Positions 42,458 through 54,290 of a stretch of 64,000 nucleotides of DNA are shown here, piece after piece. Position 1 is the stretch's first letter; every line of letters starts with the position of its first letter. The stretch lies in NCBI RefSeq assembly GCF_050003625.1, contig NC_134400.1, positions 225,472,085-225,536,084 of the forward strand, given 5' to 3'. A program made the translations under genes and the position numbers. The notes under the pieces are model-generated. The model saw only the letters and a program-made list of their open reading frames with translations. It searched no databases and had not been told where the DNA came from. The stretch is from Haematobia irritans (Eukaryota > Arthropoda > Insecta > Diptera > Muscidae).

Positions 42458-44880
42458 ATGAACCTGTTTTTGGTATTTCTGCTATGTTTTCTTGTGCGTT
42501 TATCTTCTGTGTTCGTAGTCAAAACATTCTACGTTCCTGATGAATACTGGCAGAGTCTTGAAGTGGCGCATAAAATTACCTTCGGGTAGGTTGGTTTCTC
42601 ATGAAGCATGAATATAAAATTCAGTGAAACCTCTCAAACTTAGACACTCTGAAATCCGGACACCTCCCAAAAATGCACATTTGTCTGGGGACGTTTGCTA
42701 TATTAACATATTAAATTTAACCCTCTCATACCTGGACACCTATCATAGGTGAACAAAATTTAGGCGATCGTGTGTCCACCTTTCAGAGGTTTCAGTGTAG
42801 TAGTAATACCAAATTTGCGAATTGTCTCGGTAATAAGTATCTATGGGGCTTGAACTGTTTGCTATATATTATTTCTCTTTTTAGTTATGGTCATCTTACT
42901 TGGGAATGGGTCCATGGAATAAGAAGCTACGTTTATCCAATGCTAATAGCTGGTGTCTATAAACTCTTGGCGTTGCTCAGTTTAGACACAGTACAATTGT
43001 TAGTGTTAATACCCCGCATTTTACAGGCCACCTTGTCGTCATACTCAGACTATCGCTTTTTTATTTGGACTGGAAAAAAGAAATGGGGCCTATTTCTGAT
43101 TATTTCCTCGTGGTTCTGGTTCTACACAGGATCTCGGACGTTAAGTAACACGTTGGAATCATCGTTGACTACCATTGGGTTGAGCTACTTCCCTTGGTAT
43201 GGTGAAGGAATAACATACCTATGGCCTGCCATTTTATGTTGTTTTTTAAGACCAACAGCAGCAATAATTTGGTTACCATTAATATTTTATCATTTACGGA
43301 AATCAAAATTCTCATGGACCGAATTGATTTTTAAACGCTATTTGGTGATTGGGTAAGTTTTACAAAGCAATGTTCACTGCATATATATTTAACAATATTT
43401 TTCCTACGCATAGTGTATTGGTGGCCACAGTTGTGGTTGGATTAGACTCGTACATGCACGGGCATATTCTTATCACCCCATATGAATTCTTGAAATATAA
43501 CGTATTTCAAAACATTGGAAGTTTCTATGGGTCACATCCTTGGTAAGTCATGCCTTGCAACCAATAGAATAATCATTTCAATTTGTTGTCCAGTGAAAAT
43601 CAGTTTCTTCCGTATGACATTTTGGATATAGTCCTGAATCTTATTCATTTTGGTTTATGTCATATTTTATATAAATATAAAAGAGTATCACAGCTATTTA
43701 TATACATATATAGTTATACATATTTGAACATTGTAATACAATGTTGTCGCATAGGTGAAGTTCGGATTAAAATTTCTCAATAATTGTCCAATGTTTTAGG
43801 TACTGGTATTTCACCGTCGGTCTACCCACCACTTTGGGAATAACTTTCTTACCTTTCCTGTTTGGTATAATCGAAACTATTAGACACCATGATACATTTC
43901 CAGTGCGAAAATACCTGCTGACTACAATATTCCTAGCTCTTGCTGTTTTAAGCGCAGTTGAACACAAGGAGTTCCGGTTTGTAAGTGTGTTGATGCCATT
44001 GTGTTTATATATTGCCTCAGACACATTAACAAGATGGAGTTACAAAGCCTCAAGGTAAGATTTATTGGGAATTATTTATATAAATAATTTTTATTATTTT
44101 CTGATGTAGTTTACTTTTGTGGATTGTGGCTATTCTTATTGTTGTTGGGAACGCCATACCTGCTTGGTATTTGAGCACTGTACATCAAAGGGGGCCAATT
44201 GATGTGATGGTACAGCTTGGTGATATCGCGTCCGAATACCGGAGTGAACAGAATCGCCCCGCCAATATATTATTTTTAATGCCTTGTCACTCAACACCGT
44301 ATTATAGGTAAGATATTTTATATACAGTTCGTTTTTTTATAAAGATTTAATCATCGATTGTAATCGCAGTCATATCCATCAAAACGTCACCATGCGATTT
44401 TTGACATGTGAACCAAACCTAAAGCAAATTCCAAATTACAAAGATGAAGCTGAGTTGTTTTTTGATTCTCCAGTGCATTGGCTACGTTCTCACATCCCTT
44501 CATATCCACGATCTGCCAAACCCACACATGTGGTATTGTATGAACCCTTGGCTGAAATAATTAATGAGTTTCTATTGGACTATAAACAATTGTATAGGAT
44601 TGACAATGCCGAGGTAAACCACAATATTGATTCCAAAAATATCCTCAATGAATGGTTCATACACATGAAGGAGATACAGTTAAATGTTGATTTTCTTTTA
44701 CAGTATATAAATTCAAGAACCGGAAAGCATATTCTGATCTACCAACGATTGCGTGAAGGTGAAGAAAATACATTTAATCGCAATGAATTCCACAGGGAAG
44801 TAGAAACCCCAATATTGTCTGAATTCGAAGATAATTTTGTTACGAACGAATTTGAGACTGAAAGAAATCTCTTTAATTAA
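42458..44880 (+). CDS. PIG-B: GPI mannosyltransferase 3 (PIG-B)
   Basis: ER-lumenal alpha-1,2-mannosyltransferase that adds the third mannose to the GPI anchor precursor. Six exons: 42458-42585, 42885-43352, 43414-43542, 43800-44054, 44110-44307 and 44370-44880. All introns are GT-AG and all junctions lie in the same phase, giving 562 residues. Exon 1 encodes a signal-anchor-like helix followed by VPDEYWQSLEVAH, which holds the acidic motif of the GT22 family. The exon 1-2 splice builds TFGYGHLTWEW. Exon 4 holds HKEFRF, the family signature. Many hydrophobic helices lie between. The C-terminal domain (FLTCEPN, DEAELFF, SHIPSYPRSAKPTHVVLYE) is lumenal-type. The last 40 residues are acidic and less typical. 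It is convergent with the TMEM267-like gene. Confidence 0.96.
42622..42796. mobile_element. pogo-like MITE in PIG-B intron 1
   Basis: Ends CAGTGAAACCTCT and AGAGGTTTCAGTG-like, with TA on the right. The left flank is TT, a decayed TA. Inner GACAC and GGACAC words are repeated. CAGTGAAACCTC ends recall insect pogo/Tigger elements, but no transposase is present. It makes up more than half of the 299-bp intron. Confidence 0.7.
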
Positions 44881-45044
44881 GATTGTTTGGTTTCAACTTC
44901 AAGTATGAAGTTATTTTGTTTCATTCTATACAAGAAAAACTAAATTTTGTCGGTACAAAAGATAATTTTAATACTAGTAGATAATATACATAAGTATGTA
45001 TTTGTGTTTTTTATTCAAAGCTGTAAAAGAGTCAATATCATATA

Positions 45045-46257
45045 CAGTGCTGTTCAAAGCATTTGAAACTAACCCTAGCATGAACTTAATCTAGGTTAAT
45101 CTCCCATAATAAGAAATTTTTAGTTTACATCCCACTTAATAACAGTCTTTATAGAGTGGTATTTCCAAATTCTTATTGGGTAAATGAATAATATGTTATA
45201 ACATATTGGTATTTCCCGAAAGGTAAAGAATCGTGTGATTTAACATGTTCAAAACATTTGCAACTACATAGCACCGTGTAATATTTTCTTCCTTAACAGC
45301 ATTATTTTTGTGGGGCATCGTAGGAAAATAGTTTAGTTTATGGCATAATTTTTTCATAAACTGGCATTCTCTGTTTTTGATATACGATGAAATTACCGAT
45401 AATAAGTATAATCAATATTGAAAAGCAAAATATCGATTTTATTGCTTGGGGTATCACAGAAATGAATTTCGGAAGAGTACACTGTCCACAAAACAACTGC
45501 GTCTCGAGTTATAAACAGCGGATGCACCAAAACTGTGCACAAAAGTGGAGAAAACGTAAGACTACACCAAAAAAACTATATAACAATTCTCTCAAATAAA
45601 ATATTAAGAAGGAAAGAAATACAAAAAATTCCGTCAATCATGGTTAGGACAATATTGTGGTCTTGGGGGAGTTTTTATGGACAAGTTATTGGCCAGATTC
45701 ATTGAGCTGAGGGTATTCAGTCTACAAAAATATTTTTCCCTATGTAATATTGACGTAATAATCGCGGGAAATGTCTGCATAGATTATTCACCGCGATATT
45801 GACCCTTTAAGTTGGTAAAGCAATTTATTTCCGATGAAAAATTGTGTGTGCTTGGCTGGCCTGTCCAGTTGCGTATTCTAAATGTTATATGGAAAACTTT
45901 GGAAATTGTAAAACGAAAATTGATCATATTTTTAAACCTGGTGTTATCTATGGGTCCTGAACCATAGGATATCATTGACCATATAGTCATTTCAATGCCA
46001 AGAAGTTATCAAACGGCGTGGCTATAGTATGAACTATTAGCATTTATCTTTAAAAGTAACAAACATTTTTTTAATATGTATGGGACACGTAGTATTAGTT
46101 GCAAATGTTTTATAGTTATTTTCACCATTCTCTAAAATATTTGAAGCTGACATAAAAGGCAACATTACTGCTTTAAAGTATTGGTTTTACAACTTTTATT
46201 TTCATTACAATTACGTATTATTTTCAACAGTGGTTGCAAATGTTTTGAACAGCACTG
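45045..46257. mobile_element. Tc1-like element with decayed transposase, 1213 bp
   Basis: Ends CAGTGCTGTTCAAAGCATTT and AAATGTTTTGAACAGCACTG, each flanked by TA (45043-45044 and 46258-46259). It lies between the convergent PIG-B and TMEM267-like genes. Confidence 0.9.
45640..46010 (+). pseudogene. Tc1-like transposase remnant
   Basis: Successive frames read MVRTILWSWGSFYG, EKLCVLGWPVQ, then LNVIWKTLEIVKRKL and MPRSYQTA. These correspond to the WG.F, DWPxQSPDLNPIENLW and SMPRR landmarks of Tc1 transposases. The Asp of the DWP motif reads Gly and the NPIE part is lost. Frameshifts and stops separate the pieces. An N-terminal frame may lie at 45387-45597. Confidence 0.75.
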
Positions 46258-46865
46258 TACGTTTTTAGAATTCGAAACTTAATAATTATTGATTTAAATT
46301 TTATCCTATAACTACAAATAGTACATGGAATCAAGTGCAAATAAAATTATTTTTAAATAAATTATAACATAATTATACATTACAGTTCTTTTATGTTTTA
46401 TATATTTCGTTTATCAACGCCTCACAGAGGCCTAATGTACTTCCAAGGAGTACAGTCTTGCACAGAACTAGCACTACTTAATTAATGTTGTAGACATACA
46501 TATTTTAACAATTTATATCACTCTTATTATCACATTTTTGAAATGGGCACTAGATTCAGTATGGAAGCATTCCGATTTTTTTGTGGTGCTCAAACTAAAT
46601 CTAACTTTCCCATACATCAATTGCTTAATTATATGTGTTTATTAAAAAACTTATGCTTTGTAAAGTGTACAACATAAACTGCAAACAGTTTGGTACTATT
46701 TGGATATCGTTTTATATAGGCCTATTTCATTGGGCATTTTTTATTGTAATCTAGGTTAAAATTTCTTACTCGAAAAATAACTGTGGACAGGATATGGATT
46801 TTAATTATTAATTGATTGTAAGATTTTAAGCACCAATATTGTATGTCCATAATATTTTCGATAAT
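46258..46865 (-). other. 3' flank of the TMEM267-like gene
   Basis: AT-rich; expected to contain the 3' UTR of the minus-strand gene. No repeat of this window is recognised. Confidence 0.35.
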
Positions 46866-48218
46866 TTATACCTGCATATAGCGATATCCTCTAACATCTT
46901 TGTGATTATTTTCATGCATGTTTATATACTGGCTTAAAAATTGTTGTATATCTGTTGAACGGCAAATCATGTGTACATAACCTACTAAATATGGCGTAAA
47001 TAAGGTGATTATGATATAAGATAGATTTGATATTTTTTCCGTGTTTCCCCAAGGGTAAAACCAGTATCCACGTCTAACAGCGTCCCTTGAATGGTGTGTT
47101 ATAAAGGCACACAACAATGTGCCAAGTATGAGGCTTGATTTAAGATAGTTCAGAGAAGATGTGCATATATAAGCTATTAAAATGAGAGCAGCAATTGTAG
47201 AACAGTGAAGGAAAGGTCGGCGCGTTAGGTTAGTAGCATCCTGTAAATGTTATACATATTTGAATAACAAATAGGTCTTTATAAATTATAAACAATACAA
47301 AACACTAAATTAAAAGTGCCAAAATATATATGGATGGAAAAGATGCAAGGCATTGATTGCGAAACGTTTAATATATCTATGTTAATTGATTCAAAGAAGT
47401 AAACGTAAAAGCTACTTGTTTTTCAGCTCGAAAACTGAAAATAATTCTTACTTTTAGAAAGAAAAATAGATCAAAAATAATTCGATGTTTTTTTTTTTTG
47501 TTATTTATATATCTTTGATTCAACTACTTGATACTTGACAATTCGCTCAAATCTCATTTCGCGGTTACTTTTTTTTTAAATAATTGCAGCCGTTTTCATC
47601 AGAGTCCAAAATTTGAAAATTGTACCGTCCTTAAAATATTCGTGATATTTATGAAAAAAATTATAGCCTACATGCAGAGTCTGTAGTAGAAGCATAGGCA
47701 TTTTGTAGCCGAACAAATACTAAGCCTTATGGAAGAGTACATTCTCGGCTACAGTTGAAATTCCTGTTGAATCGGAATCATATTTTTTACGAGTGTGAAT
47801 CAGAAGTGTACATTCTTGCTAGTAAAAGATAAATCGCGCAGGGATGGCCACCAACAATTAGTTTCACGACTTTCAACGGCAACGCTGCTATCAACAAAAC
47901 GATAAATTTCAATACATGGGACAATGTGCTTAAATTTACCTCTAAATTCCAACTTTTCGCTGCTATAAAATGGTCCACATCAATTAAAGATGAACATGTA
48001 AAGCATATAAAAATTAGCAGCCAACCGAAAATATTAGAGGTCTTCTCATAAAATTGAACAGCAAATGCTATCCCAGATAATGCACCGATGGCGGCATGGG
48101 TTGCATTATCGGCTAATGCTTTTAATAAAGGATTTTGATTGATTTCAACGAAATTATCCCCGAGCAAGCAAGTTAAACAAGTTAGAGTCGCGACTATTAT
48201 TCGCATGTAGACCATCAT
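46866..48218 (-). CDS. Transmembrane protein 267 homologue
   Basis: Multi-pass membrane protein of unknown biochemical role. Minus-strand exons 48218-47940 and 47240-46866 flank a 699-bp intron; phase 0 is kept, giving 217 residues against about 215 in the mammalian protein. Family landmarks are present in order: LLKALADNATHAAIG, SLIDVDHFIAAKSW, LTRRPFLHCSTI (start of exon 2) and THHSRDAVRRGYWFYPWG. The exon 2 peptide continues to a stop after GYRYMQV. The GTATAA there could be read as a donor, but the length argues for the stop. The His/Asp pairs (DVDHF, THHSRD) resemble a metal-dependent hydrolase pattern such as YdjM/LexA-regulated membrane hydrolases; that link is my inference. Confidence 0.9.
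47300..47456. mobile_element. Truncated family B MITE in the TMEM267-like intron
   Basis: Shares AACACTAAATTAAAAGT, ATGGATGGAAAAGAT and TTTTTCAGCTCGAAAACTG with the B interior. Both termini are lost. Confidence 0.65.
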
Positions 48219-48641
48219 GTTAATACATATGTTCGTTGTGTATACCTTAAAGAAACAGCAAAAAATATGTTAATACATGTTTAATTTATTACTTCATTTT
48301 TCTAGTTGCTATTTTTGTGAAAAATAACTGAAATGAATGTTGATACAAATTTCACGAAATGAACTAAATTTTAATGACGTAACCAAAATGATTGATGATT
48401 GCTCGTCTTCAACGTTAAAATATTTTATAACTTGGTACGAAGAATTCTAAACTGCTCAGCAGTGTCAATCAGCTTTTTTATTTTCGACATGTTTCTATCA
48501 AACGGCGTTTTTATCTAAGCCTTGCTGCAAGAATAAGGTTTTCCACATTTTTCAAAGCTCAGTTGAAACAATAATAATGATTCCAGTCATTATGCGGGCT
48601 TTTTTGCAGCAACGGTGTATTTGTAAAGTTTTTCTCTCATA
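48219..48641 (-). promoter_or_regulatory. 5' flank of the TMEM267-like gene
   Basis: Unique AT-rich sequence with no clear core-promoter motif. A MITE begins at 48642. Confidence 0.35.
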
Positions 48642-48865
48642 AGGTGAGTATTAAGTTCGAGTTTAGCCGCTAAAATCGCTAAAGTGAAAACTAAATCAGT
48701 AAGAAAAATGCATGAAATTATACATATTTGTTGCAAATTTTATTATAACTTGATGGGGAAAAGCCCAAAGTAAATTTTCACAAAGTTTGTATTCCTTAAA
48801 ATGGATTATTACAGAAAAGTAATCGAGAAATTTATAGAGGCTAAACTGGAACTTAATACCCACCT
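48642..48865. mobile_element. Family A MITE, 224 bp, uninterrupted
   Basis: Ends AGGTGAGTATTAAGTTCG and GGAACTTAATACCCACCT, with ATA at 48639-48641 and 48866-48868. Reference copy for A. Confidence 0.9.
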
Positions 48866-49057
48866 ATATTCATAAAAGTTATCGTAAACTTTAAATCTAC
48901 TATTACCATACAAATTTGTTAGATAAACTGCCAGTAAATTATTGGGAATATTAGCATTTGACTCGATTACCCTTTTTATTTCATTATAATATTCTAAAGT
49001 TATTACGATATTACTAAATTAAAATAGTAGATGTGAATTGTTTTGTGCACTGAAAAA

Positions 49058-49890
49058 ATATTGTCGTGAGGCCAAAGATTTCATCTCCTTAAAAAACGAA
49101 CTCGAATTTTGGTTATAATAACATTTGTCAATTTCTCTTATATAAACTGTTTTCCTTGTCCAAAAGCCGATAAAGTCATTTTGTCCTTATAGTTAAGTGA
49201 TTCAACTTAAAAATTGGTATCTTTTCATGAAAGAAGGCTAGGGCCAATTCTAAAAAATTCTAAAATTAATGAAATAGTCTTTAAATGTGAAGAGTTTTTG
49301 TATCTTGACCACAAACCAAAATACCGTTCAAAAATAGATGTTTTTCAACACTTTATTTTAAAAACGTATACATACAATAATTTCTGCTTGAAGTGGAGTA
49401 AAAGTAATGTATTTCGAATTTCTCACAGTTTCAAAACCAAACTAAAATTTTATTTAAAAAAATGACAAATCATTTTTTACCAAATCCAACACTGAAAAAA
49501 ATATTGTCGTGAGGTCAAAGATTTCATGTCTTTAAAATACGAATTTAAATTTTGCTTAGCATAGAAGACACATTTCTCTAATACAACGTTTTTTCATTGT
49601 CCAAAAGTCGATAAACTTTTCAATGTAGTCGTATTGTCCTTATAATTAAGTGATTTCACTTAGAAATGGGTACCATAACATGAAAGAAAAAATGTTTGGT
49701 CTAAGGTCAACTTGACTTTAATAATTCAGAGAAATTCTTTAGATTTAATGAAATTGTTTTTTAAGTTTTTTGTTTTTTTGCATCTTGACTACGAAGCAAA
49801 AAATCGTTCAAATATAGGACATGTTTTTCAACACTTTATTTTAAAGACGTTTTTACTTGAAACATAGCATAATTTCTACTGGAAGTCGAG
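49058..49890 (+). repeat. Diverged tandem duplication of about 430 bp
   Basis: The phrases ATATTGTCGTGAGG.CAAAG, TTGTCCTTATA.TTAAGTGAT, GTTTTTCAACACTTTATTTT and ATAATTTCT.CT occur in the same order in 49058-49480 and 49489-49890, with about 25 percent differences by eye. No frame is shared. Nature unknown. Confidence 0.75.
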
Positions 49891-51364
49891 TCTTAATTTG
49901 GAAAATAAAGTTGTCGTTACCTCGTTTTTAAAGGACTTTGATAGCATATGAAGAAACAAAGCTGAAAAAGCGAAAAATTAAAATTTGCTTCCTAGAAGCA
50001 AGTACACAAAACCCAAATTTAAAAGAGAATTGTGTCTTAAAAGTATCCTTACTTGTATTCTCCGCTTCTTTGGCTCGGAATCAATACCAAAATGTTTAAA
50101 GTAGACAAAATCTTTGGAACCGGGCATGCTTTTTTTCAGCGAAAGGATGCTTAGATTATTTAATATTTTAAAATAACAAGTAAATAAAATAGAGGTGTTT
50201 GGAAGGTAGTTCCCACAAAACGAAGGACTTCCAGTAAAAATTTTGATATTTATTTCTCTTTCCCAGAGAACAAGGCTGAGTCTTCTTCTAGATTGTTTTA
50301 GACAGTAAGCCATGCGAACGAACGAAAGGAAATAGAAAAACCCAAATCTAGACGAAAATTGAGTGACAAAGTAATCGTAATGCCTGACAATCCTGAAAGG
50401 AGGCCTCCAAGCATACGACTACACCGCTGGTTCCTAACGTATTATATATTTGATATGGATGAAAGTGTTAGTTTCTTATGAGGGGATGGTAGATTAATTG
50501 CAATAGTTCCGTTCACTTGCGTGATGTTATATATAATAATAACATACGATACACGAGAGTTCACTTATTTCTTTATTATTTAATTTAATTCGTTTTGCAA
50601 TCCGATGACCTGTGTGGTGTTGGTGGTTGTGTAGTTTGGTGCGGTGGTTAGTGGCGACGTTTGATAATAGGTCTATGCACGGCTGCCAGATTTTTTCGAG
50701 ATCATTGCAAAAAGCGAATTTTTAGTACTAAAACCAGAGTTATACAAAGCAGTAAGGGGATTTTGAAAGTGATTTTGTTGAAAACCACTACGAGCCAGCT
50801 GATATTTGCTTATTGCAAATCTACTGAGATCTAGGAGGATTTCGGCCAAAATCCTCGTTTGCGAGGATTTCCTGTCTAGTGCGAACGAAATATTAGCCGC
50901 TAAAATCGATAAAGAATGTGCCCTTTTACCTCACAGCATGCCGTTTTTGAAACTCTTTGCCTTCATCAATACAATTCATTCACAACGCTAATATGTTTAA
51001 AAAATCACTTTACAGATTTTACTCTCAATAGTCTATCTTTTTCATTAATTTTTGTCTTCTTTGCCCTTTCATTGTTAATGTTTTTGTGAATACGGTCGTT
51101 AATCTATTGAAACGTCTTTTATGTACTATATATTCTATGGCATAAATTGTATAAAATTGTAACTATATCACATCAAATCACACAGTGCAATCAAAAGATT
51201 ATAATATAATATCGTGTGAAACTTCGAACAAATAAAATTGAAAGCCACATATTTGGAGAAAGCCACATATTTGGTCACTACATAATTTTACTTTGTGGCG
51301 TAAAACTCTCAGATATTAGCCAACAGACCTAATATAGGTGGTCATGCCGTTTGAAATTATTTTC
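49891..51364. other. Repeat debris, no gene recognised
   Basis: Holds a fragment of element I (50296-50366, GCCATGCGAACGAACGAAAGG-like), an LTR-like phrase (TGTTATATATAATAATAACA, about 50525) and an A-like scrap (TTAGCCGCTAAAATCG, about 50893). A 33-codon frame from 50380 has no family features. Confidence 0.4.
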
Positions 51365-51470
51365 CACGTTCCGTTACGCAGAAAGAATGAAAACACAAGA
51401 GGACGAAAAGTTCTCTTCTGCGAAGAAATCAAATGTCAACCGTATAGATGTCGCACAATGCCTGCAGCTT
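51365..51470 (-). repeat. Inverted copy of the MPV17L2-like upstream region
   Basis: This is the reverse complement of about 52605-52700, sharing ACACAAGAGGACGAAAA, AAATGTCAACCGTATAGATG and GTCGCACAATGCC with modest divergence. It lies about 1.2 kb before the original, with F and M elements between. Confidence 0.7.
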
Positions 51471-51478
51471 TGGTATAA

Positions 51479-52223
51479 TGCGCTTTACAGACTATCAGTT
51501 ATTCCGGACGGAATGGCGGTGTTTGTAAAGAATCTTACAGTGTGTCGGATCGATAGGACTTGTCGGCGATGACTAAATAATCGGTAAATGTGTTATCGAT
51601 CCCATAAAAATTCAGCAGTATCGATTATGCCTTCGGACTTAACTTATAACGTGCACAATATATGGGATATGTTCGACACGAGCACTATCGTCCGGAATAA
51701 CTGATATTCTGTAAAGCGCATTACAGACTATCAGTTATTCCGAACGGAATGTCGGTGTTTGTAAAGAATCTTAAAATGTGTCGGATCGATACGACTTGTC
51801 GGCGATGACTCAATAATCGGTAAAGTTATTATCGATCCCATAAACATTCAGCAGTATCGATTATGCCTGCGGACTTAACTTATATTGTGCACAATATATG
51901 GGACAAGTCGTATCGATCCGACACACTGTAAGATTCTTTACAAACACCGATATTCCGTTCGGAATAACTGATAGTCTGTAATGCGCTTTACAGAATATCA
52001 GTTATTCCGGACGACAGTGCTCGTGTCGAACATATCCCATATATTGTGCACATTATAAGTTAAGTCCGAAGGCATAATCGATACTGCTGCATGTTTATGG
52101 GATCGATAACACATTTACCGATTATTTAGTCATCGCCGACAAGTCGTATCGATCCGACACATTGTAAGATTCTTTACAAACACCGACATTCCGTCCGGAA
52201 TAACTGAAAGTCTGTACAGCGCA
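51479..52223. mobile_element. Three fused family F MITEs
   Basis: Units begin at 51479, about 51721 and 51982. TAA flanks only the outer ends (51476-51478 and 52224-52226). At the internal joins the terminal bases are shared or lost (GCGCATTACAG, CTGTAATGCGC). The units differ in orientation of the core. Confidence 0.85.
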
Positions 52224-52226
52224 TAA

Positions 52227-52535
52227 CGCCATATCAATTTGATAGTGAATCCCATCTTCAACATTAATTCAAATGGCCTTGCAAATTGCTTGCTTTCAAC
52301 AAATTTTCCAATAGGTTTGAAGCGTTAAAATGAAATTTAGTTTGAAAAGTTGTTGCTAATATATTGAGAAATTGTTGCTGGCGTATTGAATTCTACTGTT
52401 GAGGGTAATGTCTGTTTTTTTTTGTTGAGAACGCGATTTTCTCAACAATTTCTCAAATTTAATTCTAATCTAATTCTTTGAAAAAATGTTTGAATGCGTA
52501 TTGAATATAAGCATTTCTCCGATGTTTATAAGCAA
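52227..52535. mobile_element. Family M fragment
   Basis: Shares AATTCAAATGGCCTTGCAAA, TTTCAACAAATTTTCCAATA and TTGAATATAAGCATTTCTCC with the M copies around 38979-41357 and 7630-7670. Ends are lost. Confidence 0.7.
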
Positions 52536-52537
52536 TT

Positions 52538-52609
52538 TATCAAAACAGCGCTTCGACCGTAACGTCGGTAATACCATCTATCAAAACAGCGCTTCGACCG
52601 TAACGTCGG
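52538..52609 (+). repeat. 31-bp direct repeat upstream of the MPV17L2-like gene
   Basis: TATCAAAACAGCGCTTCGAC continuing CGTAACGTCGG occurs at 52538-52568 and 52579-52609. CpG-rich for this window; it may contribute to the promoter of the gene starting at 52761. Confidence 0.85.
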
Positions 52610-52760
52610 CATTGTACGACATCTATACGGTTGACATTTCTTGTGTTTGTAGAAGAGACATTTTCGTCCTCTCGTGTTTTTATTCTCTCTGCCCTGGTCA
52701 CCTGGTATATGACATATGACAACGCGCATTATTTATTTATTTATATTTCCTTTTGTTGAA

Positions 52761-53462
52761 ATGGGTTCCGTATTTTTGAGAGGAAATCTTTCGAGACTTT
52801 TGTGTATACGGGGATACTCAAAAACTTTCAATGTACCATCGAATCAATTTATTTTAAAGAAGGCACCAGTTCCTTCCGTGAATCACATTTTGCCATTTCA
52901 ATCCAAAAGATTAAGACACAATACATTTCGTGACATTCGGTTATTATGGAGAAATGTTTTTGGAAAGTATTTACTTGTGACTAATATTTTAGGGTCTGGA
53001 ATACTCATGGTTGTTGGCGATGTTGCGGCTCAAGAAATTGAACATCGGAAAGGCGAAAAATCCGAACGCTTTGACTTGTCGAGAATAGGGAGAATGTTTA
53101 TTGTGGGAGCTTTGCTGGGACCTTTGCATCATTATGTATACGCTTGGATGGACAAAGTAATGCCTATTGCGAATTTAAAGAACATTGTGAAGAAAATACT
53201 TATAGATCAACTGATTATGTCACCTGCGTGCATTCTAATATTTTTCTATTCAGCCTGTTATTTGGAGAGAAAAAACGTGAAGGAAACCAACGAAGAACTA
53301 CGTCAAAAGTTTCTCTTTATATATTGTATGGATTGGTTGCTTTGGCCAGGTGCCCAATATTTTAATTTCCGTTATTTGGACACTAAATATCGTGTTACAT
53401 TTGTTAATATCTGCACCGCTCTATACAATATATTCATGTCATATATGAAACATGATTATTAA
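52761..53462 (+). CDS. Mpv17/PMP22-family protein, MPV17L2-like
   Basis: Predicted small multi-pass membrane protein; MPV17L2 is a mitochondrial inner-membrane protein linked to mitoribosome assembly. Single exon of 233 residues. The Met at 52761 was chosen because the preceding 15 codons (from 52716) look like 5' UTR. The N-terminal 60 residues are basic and hydroxylated, as in a mitochondrial presequence. Family landmarks: LWRNVFGKYLLVTN, then LMVVGDVAAQEIE, then GPLHHYVYAWMDK, and the C-terminal signature WLLWPGAQYFNFRYLDTKYR. No intron is present, which is unusual for the family but does not look like retroposition because the frame is intact and no poly(A) is seen. A broken partial copy lies 4.8 kb away. 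Confidence 0.92.
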   Translation: MGSVFLRGNLSRLLCIRGYSKTFNVPSNQFILKKAPVPSVNHILPFQSKRLRHNTFRDIRLLWRNVFGKYLLVTNILGSGILMVVGDVAAQEIEHRKGEKSERFDLSRIGRMFIVGALLGPLHHYVYAWMDKVMPIANLKNIVKKILIDQLIMSPACILIFFYSACYLERKNVKETNEELRQKFLFIYCMDWLLWPGAQYFNFRYLDTKYRVTFVNICTALYNIFMSYMKHDY

Positions 53463-53920
53463 CCGAAGATGGACAAAATCCGCAAAAGTATGTTTCGAGA
53501 AACATATGTCTCTTATGGATGGACAAATGAAAATAGTTGCTAAAATATACTTTTCCATTGGAACAATGGATTATTTCCAAATACAAAGCCAAACGCGAGT
53601 TCAAAGCGACAGTGATAATCTGTCTAAGCTAGTAATAAACCTATCATAATTATAGTTTGATTAATCATTTAGACTAATATATATATGCCCGCCACTTTTA
53701 TAGTTGAATTCATGTTCGTAACTATTATTAAGTACTCAGAGCCTGTTATTCATAATAAACCAATTGAAAAGACAAAGAATTCTAGTTAATGTTTTAATTG
53801 GTCGGGTGAATCCAGACCGGTTGCAACATATCGGAGGTTTACAAGTAAGTATGTATTACAAATTTTCATGGAAGTTTAGTCCGTTTAATAAAGAAAATAT
53901 ATTAACTAAAAAGTAAATGC
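53463..53920 (+). other. 3' flank of the MPV17L2-like gene
   Basis: Expected 3' UTR; AATAAACC at 53755 is a candidate polyadenylation signal. No other gene. Confidence 0.4.
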
Positions 53921-54290
53921 CGGTCTTCGTGTGGGTCATATATTAAACAGGGCGACTTGTTTACAAATATTATTGTATAGTAAAAAACTATTTATTGCTC
54001 GATGTTTTTTAGAGGTTCAATGTATTTTTGATGTTTTGTGATGTGATGTGTAACAATCGACTATTCTGGGCTTACTTCACCAGTAATTTATTATCAGATA
54101 GACCGGAGTTAATTTATAATTTTATTAGGGTTAACAGAAAATTTCAACAAACTACCGACTTTTCAGCAGTATGTTTTCATTTCCGAAATAGCGGATTGTT
54201 TGCTACTTCAGCAAAAGAACTGCTAAAACAGCAGTATTTTGTTTGCTGAAAAACAGCAGACAGTGTTTGCTATTAATATCAGTCTTTTTT
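53921..54290. repeat. Dispersed repeat N, first copy
   Basis: Shares GATAGACCGGAGT.AATTTAT, AACTGCTAAA.CAGTA and TTTTCA.CAGTATG with 57870-58185. Rich in CAGCAG/CTGCTG pairs. Superfamily unknown. Confidence 0.6.

Noticed and set aside
50380..50480. Short frame starting MPDNPERRPPSIRLHR
   Set aside because: Only 33 codons, no splice partners visible, and repeat debris on both sides.
52716..52760. Upstream Met as the start of the MPV17L2-like protein
   Set aside because: The extra 15 residues (starting MTTRIIYLF) are AT-driven and hydrophobic; the Met at 52761 gives a normal presequence-like N-terminus.
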